A stretch of DNA of 36,052 nt from an uncultured Prevotella sp. GTDB taxonomy: Bacteria > Bacteroidota > Bacteroidia > Bacteroidales > Bacteroidaceae. The notes beneath the pieces were generated by a model. That model saw only the letters and a program-made list of their open reading frames with translations, had not been told where the DNA came from and searched no databases. The first letter of the stretch is position 1, and the number at the start of each line of letters is the position of its first letter. The DNA is taken from contig CAMPYS010000019.1 of NCBI GenBank assembly GCA_946998295.1, forward strand, positions 1 through 36,052, given 5' to 3'. Below are positions 24,367-32,512 of the stretch, in pieces. Position numbers and translations under genes: made by a program.

Positions 24367-25218
24367 TCAATATGCATTAATTTTTACAAGTTTCCAACTA
24401 TTACCGTGTCTTTTAAATACAAGTTGAGTTTCAACACCATTAGATAATCCACGAAAAGTTAGTATTTTTCGTTTACTTTCCTTATATCTCTGCCCATATA
24501 AAATATTGTAAATTAAATTACCTGGAATTTCTGGTAGGAAAGTACTCCATTCTGCAGCTGGAATTGTAGTCTTTATACGAGCTATTTCATCGCCATTAGG
24601 ATCAGGTCCAAAATAAGGAAGAGGATTCTTTATATCAGATATACTATTAGATGCAAAAAATTTAACTAAAAATTTTAAGAATGAAGCATTATGATTAATT
24701 GATATATCTACATTCTTTATTTTATTCATTTTCCAAAATCCATCTTGGTGATCAAAGCAATATTGTTTTACTATACCTTGACGCAAATAAATTTTTTCGA
24801 CTATAACAGTGTCTAAATCTGTTGACTTTGCATATTTTGATTGCGTATCATTATCAAAAATTAAGGTATAGTAACCTTGCGGTCTAAAGAAATAATCTGT
24901 CTTCCACTGCTTCTTAGTTATAGAGGTTATTCTTCCATTTTTTTCTATAGGTAAAGGAAATTTTATTCGTTTACGTTGCAACTTTTTATTTGCAATAAAA
25001 TTAAAGAAGAAATCATCAAATAACTGATCTGCAGCCTTAGGCATAGGCGTCTCAGCTATTATTTCAGTAGCAGAATCAGTAGAAACAGTGGTATCTGCAT
25101 TTTCTGTAGAATCGGTCTTTATAGAGTCTACACTTTCCATTTTCTTTTTTGTGCAACCTATTGTACTATACAATATTGATACAAAAAATAGTAATCCTAA
25201 AAAGATATATTTTTTCAT
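24367..25218 (-). CDS. DUF4348-like lipoprotein
   Basis: A 283-aa protein with a lipoprotein signal (MKKYIFLGLLFFVSILYSTIGC, lipidated Cys at 22). A Ser/Thr/Asp-rich linker follows to about residue 60, then a globular part starting DQLFDDFFFNFIANKKLQRKRIKFPLP and ending VETQLVFKRHGNSWKLVKINAY. The 'FDdFf.nF...k.lQ..RikFPLp' block is what I associate with DUF4348 of Bacteroidetes. The fold suggests an NTF2-like or stress-response envelope protein, but function is unknown. It has a -7 box TATATTTG (25255-25248, minus strand) about 30 nt before its start. Confidence 0.7.
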   Translation of the reverse strand: MKKYIFLGLLFFVSILYSTIGCTKKKMESVDSIKTDSTENADTTVSTDSATEIIAETPMPKAADQLFDDFFFNFIANKKLQRKRIKFPLPIEKNGRITSITKKQWKTDYFFRPQGYYTLIFDNDTQSKYAKSTDLDTVIVEKIYLRQGIVKQYCFDHQDGFWKMNKIKNVDISINHNASFLKFLVKFFASNSISDIKNPLPYFGPDPNGDEIARIKTTIPAAEWSTFLPEIPGNLIYNILYGQRYKESKRKILTFRGLSNGVETQLVFKRHGNSWKLVKINAY

Positions 25219-25330
25219 AATACTATAGAGTGTCTAATAATTGTGTGCAAATATACTATATTATTTTATAATATCATTGTATTAGTTTGTATAGTCATAA
25301 TATTTTATTATGGCATTTAATTTATAAATT

Positions 25331-25894
25331 TTAAATAATTGAGTCGGTATTTTCTTCATCTATATTTACGTCTATTGATGTTTTCATAATTAATTTCCCC
25401 GTATTATCAATTCTTACATCGATAGGTATAGATAGATCTGATGTAGGATCAGGAGAACCTATACTGACTCCAAATAAAAGTTCATTACCTTGTATCTTAT
25501 CAAACATAAAACCAATCAAAACTCCTTTATCATAATACCGTTTTCCTACATATGGTCTAAAATCTGTTTTAGTAAATATGTGACTATAAAAGTTTGTACC
25601 ATCTTTACGCTTAATCACTAAAGATATTTGATTCTCATAATAGGTATTGCCATTATCATCTTTAACTACTGGTAATGTTGTATCTGGATGTCTTTGTATT
25701 AAAATTGTATATTTTTCCTCTAACCATGTTATTTCTTTTTTATAATTTAGTATAGCTTGCTTTTGAGGGGTTTTATTTTTTTTAGGATGTGATGTTATTT
25801 TAGTTATAATAGTATCGCTTTGCTTCTTATGCTTACATGAAAAAAATCCTATTGTTAATAATATTAATAATGATGCGATGAATAACTGTTTCAT
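25331..25894 (-). CDS. DUF4738-like lipoprotein
   Basis: A 187-aa protein with a lipoprotein signal (MKQLFIASLLILLTIGFFSC, Cys 20), a basic linker, and a globular domain from about residue 55. Its pattern is ILIQRHPDTTLPVVKDDNGNTYYENQISLVIKR, FTKTDFRPYVGKRYYDKGVLIGFMFD, LLFGVSIGSPDPTSDLSIPIDVRI. This matches what I recall as DUF4738, an uncharacterised Bacteroidetes family. The gene stands alone between the alkylation-repair gene and the other lipoprotein, with a -7 box TAATTTTG at 25922-25915 on the minus strand, about 20 nt before the ATG. Function is unknown. Confidence 0.7.
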   Translation of the reverse strand: MKQLFIASLLILLTIGFFSCKHKKQSDTIITKITSHPKKNKTPQKQAILNYKKEITWLEEKYTILIQRHPDTTLPVVKDDNGNTYYENQISLVIKRKDGTNFYSHIFTKTDFRPYVGKRYYDKGVLIGFMFDKIQGNELLFGVSIGSPDPTSDLSIPIDVRIDNTGKLIMKTSIDVNIDEENTDSII

Positions 25895-25962
25895 AAGTTT
25901 ATTAAATTACATTACAAAATTAATTATTTTTATATAACAGAAAAAATAATTTGACAAAATAT

Positions 25963-26577
25963 CTATATTAATTTGAAACGTGATAATACATTTTTAGTGA
26001 TTTTTTCATAAGTCTTACCCATAGAAGAAAATCGTGTAAAACATCTGTAGACAGCTTGTTTAACTTGTAGCGTACTATCACATAATGCAACCTCTGCTTG
26101 ATCTATAAATTCGTTTATATCTTTAGTTTCAGTTAACATATTATCAGTGAATAGTCCTGATAATATATTGTAACCAATTATCTGTTTTATCGAATCATCT
26201 GTAGATATTGTTTGAAAAGCTAGTTTTTTAGCATAATCTGTATATCGTAACAAATTAAATGCTAATAGTTCTCCTATTTCTATAATTTCTACTTGGTCTA
26301 TCCAAATTTCAGCTACCTCAATTAAAAGTTTTTTAGGAGGCATTATATATGTCGCTAATATCTTACATTCTCTACTATTTTCTTTCCATAAATTTATTGA
26401 TAGTTCGTAATTATAGCCTATTTCTTTGGCCATTTTTTTAAGTGTTATTAAATCGATTCCCCAATTAACCTTATAATTAACACCTTTTTCGCGCATAGAT
26501 TGAGCAGTTTGTCCATTCATATAAAATCTAAATGATTGCTTTATCGCTTTTAATTGGTCACGCACATCACCTTTCAT
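25963..26577 (-). CDS. DNA alkylation repair protein (AlkD-like HEAT repeat fold)
   Basis: A 204-aa all-helical protein of the ALK/HEAT-repeat DNA glycosylase family, which removes bulky or charged alkylated bases. It shows the early Gly-Val pattern (MREKGVNYKVNWGIDLITLKKMAKEI), LWKENSRECKILATYIMPP and EIWIDQVEIIEIGELLAFNLL. It is somewhat shorter than AlkD and the usual 'D.W...D' ends vary, so the exact substrate is uncertain. Its start overlaps the DPP III stop codon by 4 nt (ATGA), so it is translationally coupled to the peptidase, an unusual pairing. Confidence 0.85.
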   Translation of the reverse strand: MKGDVRDQLKAIKQSFRFYMNGQTAQSMREKGVNYKVNWGIDLITLKKMAKEIGYNYELSINLWKENSRECKILATYIMPPKKLLIEVAEIWIDQVEIIEIGELLAFNLLRYTDYAKKLAFQTISTDDSIKQIIGYNILSGLFTDNMLTETKDINEFIDQAEVALCDSTLQVKQAVYRCFTRFSSMGKTYEKITKNVLSRFKLI

Positions 26578-28547
26578 AATACACTATAATTTAATGAATA
26601 TCTTTCCATTTGCTCATCGTATGTCTCAAAGTAATCTACTTTTACATCTATTATATTATCATTATTATCTTTTACAAGATAAAGATAAGGATTGATAAAA
26701 CCTTTATATGGTGGAATATTTAATTCTGCATAACGTGAAAGAATTTCTTTATGCAACTTTGAATCTATTTTTATAGCATATTTTTCAACTAAATTTCGAG
26801 CAGAATTTAAATCTCCTTCGCTCTTAATTCTCTGTATTTCTGCTAATTGTTTAGCAAATATATTTCGTAAAGCTTTATAATCATTTATTTTAATATAAGT
26901 CTTCAGCTCATGTTTTTCATCTTCTTCTCTTAGTATTTCAATTACATTATCGCTCTTCCCTATTTCGTAAGCCCAACGAGCTATCAAAGCCCTATTCTGC
27001 ATATGCGATTCTTCTATTAATTTACCTGGTTTTATTCTAACTAATTGGGTCATTAATCCATTCAATATATACATAAAATATTGTGCCTTATATGCACAAT
27101 TATTATCTAAGAGGCCTAACTCTAATAACTTCTCGTCTGCTATATAGTATAGCCCGAATAAATCTGCACGTGCTTCTTCTATAGTATTACCATAATTTTT
27201 TAAAGCATTAGGGTTTGTAGTATCTAAAAGTTTTCCACTACCATGACCTAAACATTCATGCAAATCAGTATGTAAATCCTCTGTTATTGAATTATAGTCA
27301 TCTATAAGTTTTATAATTTTTTCATCATTTACAAATTCTTGTAAAAAGCCATTACCTTTAGCGGCTTCATTATAGGCATGGATAAGATTTGAAATTGTTA
27401 CACTCTTTGAACCATAGGCCGCTCTAATCCAGTCTGCATTAGGTAAATTGATACCTATCGCAGAAGCAGGATATTCATCACCCCCAAGCATAGCCGCAAT
27501 TACTACACTAGCTGTTACTCCTATTACTTTTTCTTTTTTAAATCTTTTTTCAGTTGGCGAGTTATCTTCAAACCACTGTGCATTAGATGCTATTATATTT
27601 GTTCGCTTTGTAGCTTCATAATTTTTATAATGTACTATACCCTCCCAAGAGCCTTTTAGACCAAGAGGATCACCATATACTTCAATAAAACCATTAATAA
27701 AATCTACTTGTCCTGTTTTTTCTTTTAACCATTCGATAGAATAATCATCAAATTTTTCTAAATCTCCTGTCTTATAATAAGTAATTAAAGCATCTATAAC
27801 TTTTACTTGCTGCTTATTTTCGGCATAAGCTTTTGCTTTTTTTAGCCAATATACTATTTGTTCTAAAGCTTTACTGTACTTACCGTTTAATTTCCATACT
27901 TCTTCTGTTATAATATTATCCTGTTTTTTTACGAGAGTAGAATTTAGTCCTAATGATACATTTTTGTTTATTGTTTTTTCTTTTAATTTAGTATAAAAAT
28001 TTTCTACCTCGTTTTGATTTACACCATCATAAAAATTATTTGATGAAGATTTAATAATATCTTTGCCTTGACACTTATTTACTCGCTTTGGCAAATAATC
28101 TTTATCAAATATTAGTTTAGTAAGATTTTCTATTAACTCTTCTCGAGTTTCTTCTTTACTTAATGGCAACATTGCTGTTGGAATCTGTTCCAATGCATAT
28201 AAAAAATAATCTTTAGTAAAATTTGGTTGAAATTTATCCATAGAATAATGATGGTAAGGACCACTTGAAAACCATACTTTACGTAAATATAACTTTATTG
28301 CATAAAAATTAGATGTATATACCTCTATTTTCTTTTCAACTATTAATTCTAATACTTTACGCAATTTCAAATTATATTTACCAAATTGGTCAAAAGTTAT
28401 ATCTCTACCGAATATTGTTGCTTTAGCAAGACAATAAATATATAGCTTTTGCTGTAATGACAAGTTTTCAAACCCTTCTAAACGATAGCGTAACATTTGA
28501 ATATCATCAAATGTTACTGCAATATAACTAAAAGATTTATTTTCCAT
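26574..28547 (-). CDS. Dipeptidyl peptidase III (family M49)
   Basis: A 657-aa zinc metallopeptidase that releases dipeptides from the N terminus of short peptides. The M49 zinc motif is HECLGH at residues 430-435, the form described for Bacteroides DPP III, where eukaryotes have HELLGH. The second motif EEARAD is at 457-462. Conserved GSWEGIVHYKNY and NLPNADWIRAAYGSKSV blocks lie before them. No signal peptide is visible, so it is probably cytosolic and recycles peptides taken up from the gut or host. It is 28 nt downstream of the AraC-type gene and overlaps the DNA-repair gene by 4 nt. Confidence 0.94.
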   Translation of the reverse strand: MENKSFSYIAVTFDDIQMLRYRLEGFENLSLQQKLYIYCLAKATIFGRDITFDQFGKYNLKLRKVLELIVEKKIEVYTSNFYAIKLYLRKVWFSSGPYHHYSMDKFQPNFTKDYFLYALEQIPTAMLPLSKEETREELIENLTKLIFDKDYLPKRVNKCQGKDIIKSSSNNFYDGVNQNEVENFYTKLKEKTINKNVSLGLNSTLVKKQDNIITEEVWKLNGKYSKALEQIVYWLKKAKAYAENKQQVKVIDALITYYKTGDLEKFDDYSIEWLKEKTGQVDFINGFIEVYGDPLGLKGSWEGIVHYKNYEATKRTNIIASNAQWFEDNSPTEKRFKKEKVIGVTASVVIAAMLGGDEYPASAIGINLPNADWIRAAYGSKSVTISNLIHAYNEAAKGNGFLQEFVNDEKIIKLIDDYNSITEDLHTDLHECLGHGSGKLLDTTNPNALKNYGNTIEEARADLFGLYYIADEKLLELGLLDNNCAYKAQYFMYILNGLMTQLVRIKPGKLIEESHMQNRALIARWAYEIGKSDNVIEILREEDEKHELKTYIKINDYKALRNIFAKQLAEIQRIKSEGDLNSARNLVEKYAIKIDSKLHKEILSRYAELNIPPYKGFINPYLYLVKDNNDNIIDVKVDYFETYDEQMERYSLNYSVL

Positions 28548-28575
28548 ATTTATTGTTAAAAGTCAGTTCATATTA

Positions 28576-29022
28576 TTAACCATTATCCTCAGCCAATTTA
28601 GTATATTTTTCTTTAAAGAAATTAATACGATAATGACGAGGAGTCATGCCGACAAATTTATAGAATGCAGTATAAAAAGATTGACGATTAGAAAATCCTA
28701 CCATATAGCTTATATCTTCCATTGTTAAGCTAAGCCCCTTTTCTTTTACAAGTAACTTCTTTGCTTTTAAGACTCTCAGTTTATTTACATAGTTAGAATA
28801 ATTAGTACCATATCTCAAATTAAATGTTGCTGATAAATATCGTGTATTAGTATTTATATCTTTAGCAAGCTGCTTTGCAGAATAAGTAGGAACTGTATAT
28901 TTTTCTTTTCTTATAAGTTCTATTTCTATTTTAGTTTCAAGATCTTTTAAAATGTCATCACTAATACTATCACAATAGTTATGAATTTTTGCATTTCCTT
29001 TCCTTTGAGTATCTTTTGTCAT
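28576..29022 (-). CDS. AraC-family transcriptional regulator, DNA-binding domain only
   Basis: A 148-aa protein consisting of a short charged N terminus and one AraC-type double helix-turn-helix domain. The first HTH is around TYSAKQLAKDINTNTRYLSATFNLRYGTNYSNYVNKLRVLKAKKLL, and the second is the classic MEDISYMVGFSNRQSFYTAFYKFVGMTPRHYR. There is no ligand-binding domain, so it may be controlled by its own level or a partner. It is 28 nt upstream of DPP III on the same strand, and its promoter region faces the lipoprotein locus on the other strand, so it may regulate either. Confidence 0.93.
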   Translation of the reverse strand: MTKDTQRKGNAKIHNYCDSISDDILKDLETKIEIELIRKEKYTVPTYSAKQLAKDINTNTRYLSATFNLRYGTNYSNYVNKLRVLKAKKLLVKEKGLSLTMEDISYMVGFSNRQSFYTAFYKFVGMTPRHYRINFFKEKYTKLAEDNG

Positions 29023-29148
29023 ATTAAATAGTAAAAATTAAGTTATTATATTAAGTTTTGAGTAAATAATTAAATGCAAAATTACTTATTTTTTCTACAT
29101 ATATAAAAATAATTTCTTAATAATTTATATTATTATTTATTTTTTTCA

Positions 29149-29164
29149 TACCTTTGCAAAGGTA
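29149..29164. promoter_or_regulatory. Palindromic, possibly bidirectional -7 box
   Basis: TACCTTTGCAAAGGTA is a perfect 16-base palindrome. Each strand carries an exact TACCTTTG (TAnnTTTG) box, one aimed at the AraC-type gene (start 29022) and one at the leader ORF and lipoprotein. Neither side has TTTG at the ideal 20-nt distance. A binding site for a dimeric regulator is an alternative reading. Confidence 0.45.
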
Positions 29165-29314
29165 ACATTTCGTTATACAAAGCTATTAATAATTAGATGT
29201 AAAATATACTAAATATTATATTCTAATTGATAAATAATAAATAAATGTAAAAATAAATTATTTATATCTTGGAAATTACTAATGAACTCATTTTTATTTT
29301 AAGAAAGGATTTAT

Positions 29315-29398
29315 ATGGGTACATTTAAACTGTTAATAAATATTACCCCCCCCCATAAATATTTAATATTTTTTATATTGAATAGACTAATTGTATAG
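29315..29398 (+). CDS. 27-codon leader ORF with a C9 tract
   Basis: An ATG at 29315 follows the purine-rich AGAAAGGA (29302-29309), one of the few Shine-Dalgarno-like sites in the window. The frame runs 27 codons to TAG at 29396-29398. Codons 11-14 are built on nine consecutive C (29346-29354). With C9 the frame reads through to the TAG inside the next hairpin. With C10 it would meet TAA directly after the tract, and with C8 TAA four codons after it. The peptide is hydrophobic and basic, without known similarity. I suggest that its translation matters more than its product, as an attenuator leader. It may also be a chance ORF. Confidence 0.4.
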   Translation: MGTFKLLINITPPHKYLIFFILNRLIV

Positions 29399-29438
29399 TC
29401 TTCTATCAGATTTATTAATAAATCTGATAGAAGACTAT
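29395..29438 (+). terminator. Perfect 44-base palindrome, terminator or attenuator hairpin
   Basis: Arms 29395-29416 and 29417-29438 are perfectly complementary over 22 bases each. U-rich sequence (TATTATTATATT) follows on the + strand, but without a pure U run. It lies upstream of the 48-aa peptide gene and downstream of the only promoter box seen, so as a terminator it would stop the transcript before the lipoprotein unless it is prevented from folding. The stop codon of the 27-codon ORF lies within its left arm. Confidence 0.6.
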
Positions 29439-29493
29439 TATTATATTATAATGTGAATTTAAGTATAAAACAAATAAATATTATTTTATTATT

Positions 29494-29640
29494 ATGGAAG
29501 AAAACGAAAACAAATCAGTTTACACATCTCCTCAATTTGATGCAATAGAAATAAAGGACACACCTAAAGACACATCAACCCCAATGATACAAATGTCTGG
29601 TTCGATGGGTGGATTTCATATTGGCAAATTGCCAGATTAA
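29494..29640 (+). CDS. 48-aa peptide, function unknown
   Basis: A short gene starting MEENENKSVYTSPQFDAIEI and ending SGSMGGFHIGKLPD. It has no signal peptide, no membrane helix and no Cys. The 'Y.SP.F..IEi' opening followed by a small-residue, Gly-rich tail resembles short hypothetical proteins often seen next to surface-protein genes in Prevotella and Bacteroides. It starts 55 nt after the hairpin and ends 47 nt before the large lipoprotein gene, so it is probably co-transcribed with it. The Gly-rich tail could hint at a peptide that is processed or secreted, but no maturation or export gene is nearby. Coding status is supported by its own ATG, base composition and context only. Confidence 0.55.
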   Translation: MEENENKSVYTSPQFDAIEIKDTPKDTSTPMIQMSGSMGGFHIGKLPD

Positions 29641-29687
29641 AATTAAGTAAACAAACATTAAAACACTAATTAACACAAAATATTATT

Positions 29688-32222
29688 ATGAATAATAAAT
29701 TTTTATACCTCGCATATTCACATAAATATGCTATGATTGGTTTATTTTCATGCATCTTAACTATTATGATGTTTAGTAATTGTACCGATAAAGATATATT
29801 AGAACCAACAAGTAATAGCCTTCTTAACGGTGAACATGGTGGTAACACAAATGATATTACGTCTACTATATCAATTGAAGGGGATGCTGATATGGAACGT
29901 CCACCTATAAAAGGTATTAATGAGAACGGTAAAGAAACACGTGCAGTTGTTTTAAATGATAACTTCATGCCTGTAAAAGATGGTTCAGATATTACTGCAA
30001 GAATATTCCTTGTAAAATATGATTCAAAACTATATGATGAATATGGTCGTTTTGATGATAAGAAATGTGAACTTGCAGCAGGTGAAATAAAATTTGATAA
30101 TGTTACTGATATCAAAAACGGAGGTGTACACTTTGAAATAAAAAAACCACAAAAAATAACACTACATTGGGTTAATCAAACTGATAAACCTATAGATATA
30201 AAACCTGATGAAGATTGGCGTATAGTAGGTATAATAGGTGGCGCATATAAACCAAGTTATAAATCAACAAATTTAAAAAAATATTATACCTATGTAGATT
30301 TCGATCCATACAATCCATATTTATCAAAACTACACAACACAAAAGATAAATTTGGTAGACAAAGAGTTGCAGCAGCATTTGCAACAAGTTGGATGAAACT
30401 AAATATTAAAAAGGAAAATACTATTAATCTACTTAAATTTGATTTTAAACCACTTGGTACACTTTTCAAAATAAAAGTACATCGTAATACAGACTTAATA
30501 GGCAGGAAAGCTCACTGTTACAGATTTGTTAGCTCTCAAATGACCGCTAGCGGGGGATTTGAAATTGGTATTAATCAAGAAGATGGTTTGCATAGAACAA
30601 CATTTAATCCTGAGGATACATCTATCGTAAATGAATGGCTTTGGAATGATGAAATGGATGAAACAAAATACTTTTGGTTACACCAAAATGAGAAATCCAC
30701 TGGAGGCAATGACAGAAGTTATGAATTCCATTATGTTTACGACTCAGAAAAAATGCGCAACGACACACAAAATGAGTATGATATATTTTATGTTTGGGGA
30801 ATGCCTTTTGATAAAACAACAGAAGATCATGCTACCTTAGATAACATGACATGTATCACTCTTGAAAAAGGAGGTGCAATGCTTGGGAAAAAGCATATAA
30901 GTAAAAATAAAGTTTACTATGCAGATGAATGGTGCTATGGCGATGGTGGAACAGACGAATGGGCACCATTTAATAACCTAAGAGATAAATCGGGAAAAGG
31001 CATAATGGGAATGGCATATAACGTAGAATTAAAAGTAATATATCCAAAATTCTCTAATACAGAAAATGGAAAGCCTAAGTTCCCATGGCCTAACCAGTTA
31101 GAACGATTTGCAAAGACTATCTGTACAACAAAAATAGATAAGCCTGGATTTGCAGAGGAAGTATTCTTCAAAAACTCCAATAAAAACTATGGAAAAGTTG
31201 ACGGATACACCATAACACCAATAGAATTAAAAAGAAGGGATGTAAATAATATAAATTGGATTTACCCTAATTTCATGGTACCATCTAACAACCAATGGGC
31301 AATTGCAATACCAAATAATTTAGGAGAATACTCAGATAACCTTGAATTTGGGTATAATGGAGTTAAAGGAGCAGATGCCTACTTTGAACGAAAAGCATAT
31401 AACGAGATATTCTTTATGAAAGATGATACAAAATTTCCTTTAGATAATAATTATGAAAAAAGTTATTTAAACGCACATAAAGAAACAAATAAATTTTGGA
31501 GTTTTTTTTACCCCAATAAAAGTATTCGTGAATTTTATGCTATAAGATTCGATGCTGATAAAGATAATGAAAATCATTATGGTCGTAGATATAGATGTGC
31601 ATACCGTTATCGCTTTATAAATATGGGTTACCTACCAACTAAGGATAAAGACGACGGTACATGTGCTACATTCGACAATGTTAAAGATTCTTATGGAAAC
31701 ATAGGTAGCCGCCTTGTTATACAAAGTAGATGGATCGGAAATGCCTACGTTCCCCTTGATTCTTTGCAAAGCGAAACATGGTGGGGAAAATCCAGCCTTA
31801 GTGATGGTGATTTTTCTAAAGTTGATTGCTATAGAGTATTTCCAGTTGTAGGATATAATGCAGAAAGAAATTATAGGGGCCTATTTGGTAATTATCTAAC
31901 TCGTACATATTATGATATACGTAATTTAAATGAATACTATAAATATTTAGAATACTATATGACCAGATATTTTCGCCGATTTGGAAACGACCATTTTGGT
32001 AGAGGATACGATGCTAAAGGTAATTATAAAGAATATCCTATTATGGCTATCATTAAATTTGACTATCCAGAGAATGGTAGAGAATCGCCCAAAAATCGCA
32101 TCGTTCCAAACTACGATCAATGCATTTACAGAAAATGGGACTATGATAATAGCTGGAGAACACGCGACAAAAAATATACAGAGTTCAATAAAGAAAATTT
32201 TAAGGTGAAATATCGTAGATAA
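29688..32222 (+). CDS. Large surface-type lipoprotein, unrecognised
   Basis: An 844-aa protein with a lipoprotein signal (hydrophobic segment about 15-31, FSNC with lipidated Cys at 32). The n-region is long, so initiation at Met 16 is possible. Residues after the Cys (TDKD) are acidic, as in Bacteroidetes lipoproteins exported to the cell surface. After a polar linker, a basic ETRAVV stretch precedes a beta-rich body of some 740 residues, rich in Tyr, Trp, Asn and Asp (for example SSQMTASGGFEIG, FYVWGMP). The C-terminal CAYRYRFINMGY...SRLVIQSRWIGNAY part has a faint likeness to fimbrillin-associated or FISUMP-type modules. I do not recognise the family. A fimbrial or adhesin-like role is a guess. 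It ends at a strong hairpin. Confidence 0.7.
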   Translation: MNNKFLYLAYSHKYAMIGLFSCILTIMMFSNCTDKDILEPTSNSLLNGEHGGNTNDITSTISIEGDADMERPPIKGINENGKETRAVVLNDNFMPVKDGSDITARIFLVKYDSKLYDEYGRFDDKKCELAAGEIKFDNVTDIKNGGVHFEIKKPQKITLHWVNQTDKPIDIKPDEDWRIVGIIGGAYKPSYKSTNLKKYYTYVDFDPYNPYLSKLHNTKDKFGRQRVAAAFATSWMKLNIKKENTINLLKFDFKPLGTLFKIKVHRNTDLIGRKAHCYRFVSSQMTASGGFEIGINQEDGLHRTTFNPEDTSIVNEWLWNDEMDETKYFWLHQNEKSTGGNDRSYEFHYVYDSEKMRNDTQNEYDIFYVWGMPFDKTTEDHATLDNMTCITLEKGGAMLGKKHISKNKVYYADEWCYGDGGTDEWAPFNNLRDKSGKGIMGMAYNVELKVIYPKFSNTENGKPKFPWPNQLERFAKTICTTKIDKPGFAEEVFFKNSNKNYGKVDGYTITPIELKRRDVNNINWIYPNFMVPSNNQWAIAIPNNLGEYSDNLEFGYNGVKGADAYFERKAYNEIFFMKDDTKFPLDNNYEKSYLNAHKETNKFWSFFYPNKSIREFYAIRFDADKDNENHYGRRYRCAYRYRFINMGYLPTKDKDDGTCATFDNVKDSYGNIGSRLVIQSRWIGNAYVPLDSLQSETWWGKSSLSDGDFSKVDCYRVFPVVGYNAERNYRGLFGNYLTRTYYDIRNLNEYYKYLEYYMTRYFRRFGNDHFGRGYDAKGNYKEYPIMAIIKFDYPENGRESPKNRIVPNYDQCIYRKWDYDNSWRTRDKKYTEFNKENFKVKYRR

Positions 32223-32239
32223 ATATCTATAATAAATAT

Positions 32240-32282
32240 ATAATCATAATGGGGTACAATAATTGTACCCCATTATGATTAT
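32240..32282 (+). terminator. Terminator of the lipoprotein transcript
   Basis: Perfect inverted repeat of 21 bases on each side of one central base (32240-32260 and 32262-32282), including a GGGGTAC/GTACCCC core, 17 nt after the lipoprotein stop. No U run follows, as with several Bacteroidetes terminators. Confidence 0.75.
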
Positions 32283-32381
32283 ATACATATCACACTACTT
32301 AATAAAATAAGAATACTGTTAATAAGTGTTTCTATAGACAACAATTACTTATTGTACTGCTCTACATATATAAAAAGAGTG

Positions 32382-32389
32382 TACCTTTG
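32382..32389 (+). promoter_or_regulatory. -7 box (TACCTTTG) of the exb operon
   Basis: An exact TAnnTTTG box 123 nt before the exbB ATG, the only one in the 290-base gap after the lipoprotein gene. It implies a leader of about 115 nt, AT-rich and with no obvious riboswitch. No TTTG at the ideal distance. Confidence 0.5.
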
Positions 32390-32512
32390 TAAATACTTTA
32401 ATGTAATTGTTAAATTATAATGAAATTTTAATGAACGAATAAATAATTATTTTATTTAAGTTTTTATCAGCATTATTATTCCATAAAAATATTATTTAAA
32501 ATATTTCATAGT

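Larger units (their letters stand above)
29023..29493. other. 471-base regulatory region between AraC-type gene and peptide/lipoprotein genes
   Basis: It contains a palindromic double -7 box (29149-29164), an AT-rich leader, a 27-codon ORF with a C9 tract (29315-29398) and a perfect 44-base palindrome (29395-29438). From 29439 to 29493 I see only AT-rich sequence and no further promoter box. The parts are listed separately. Confidence 0.7.

Noticed and set aside
29666..30115. 149-aa minus-strand open frame within the lipoprotein gene
   Set aside because: Antisense shadow of the lipoprotein gene with no start signal or family pattern.
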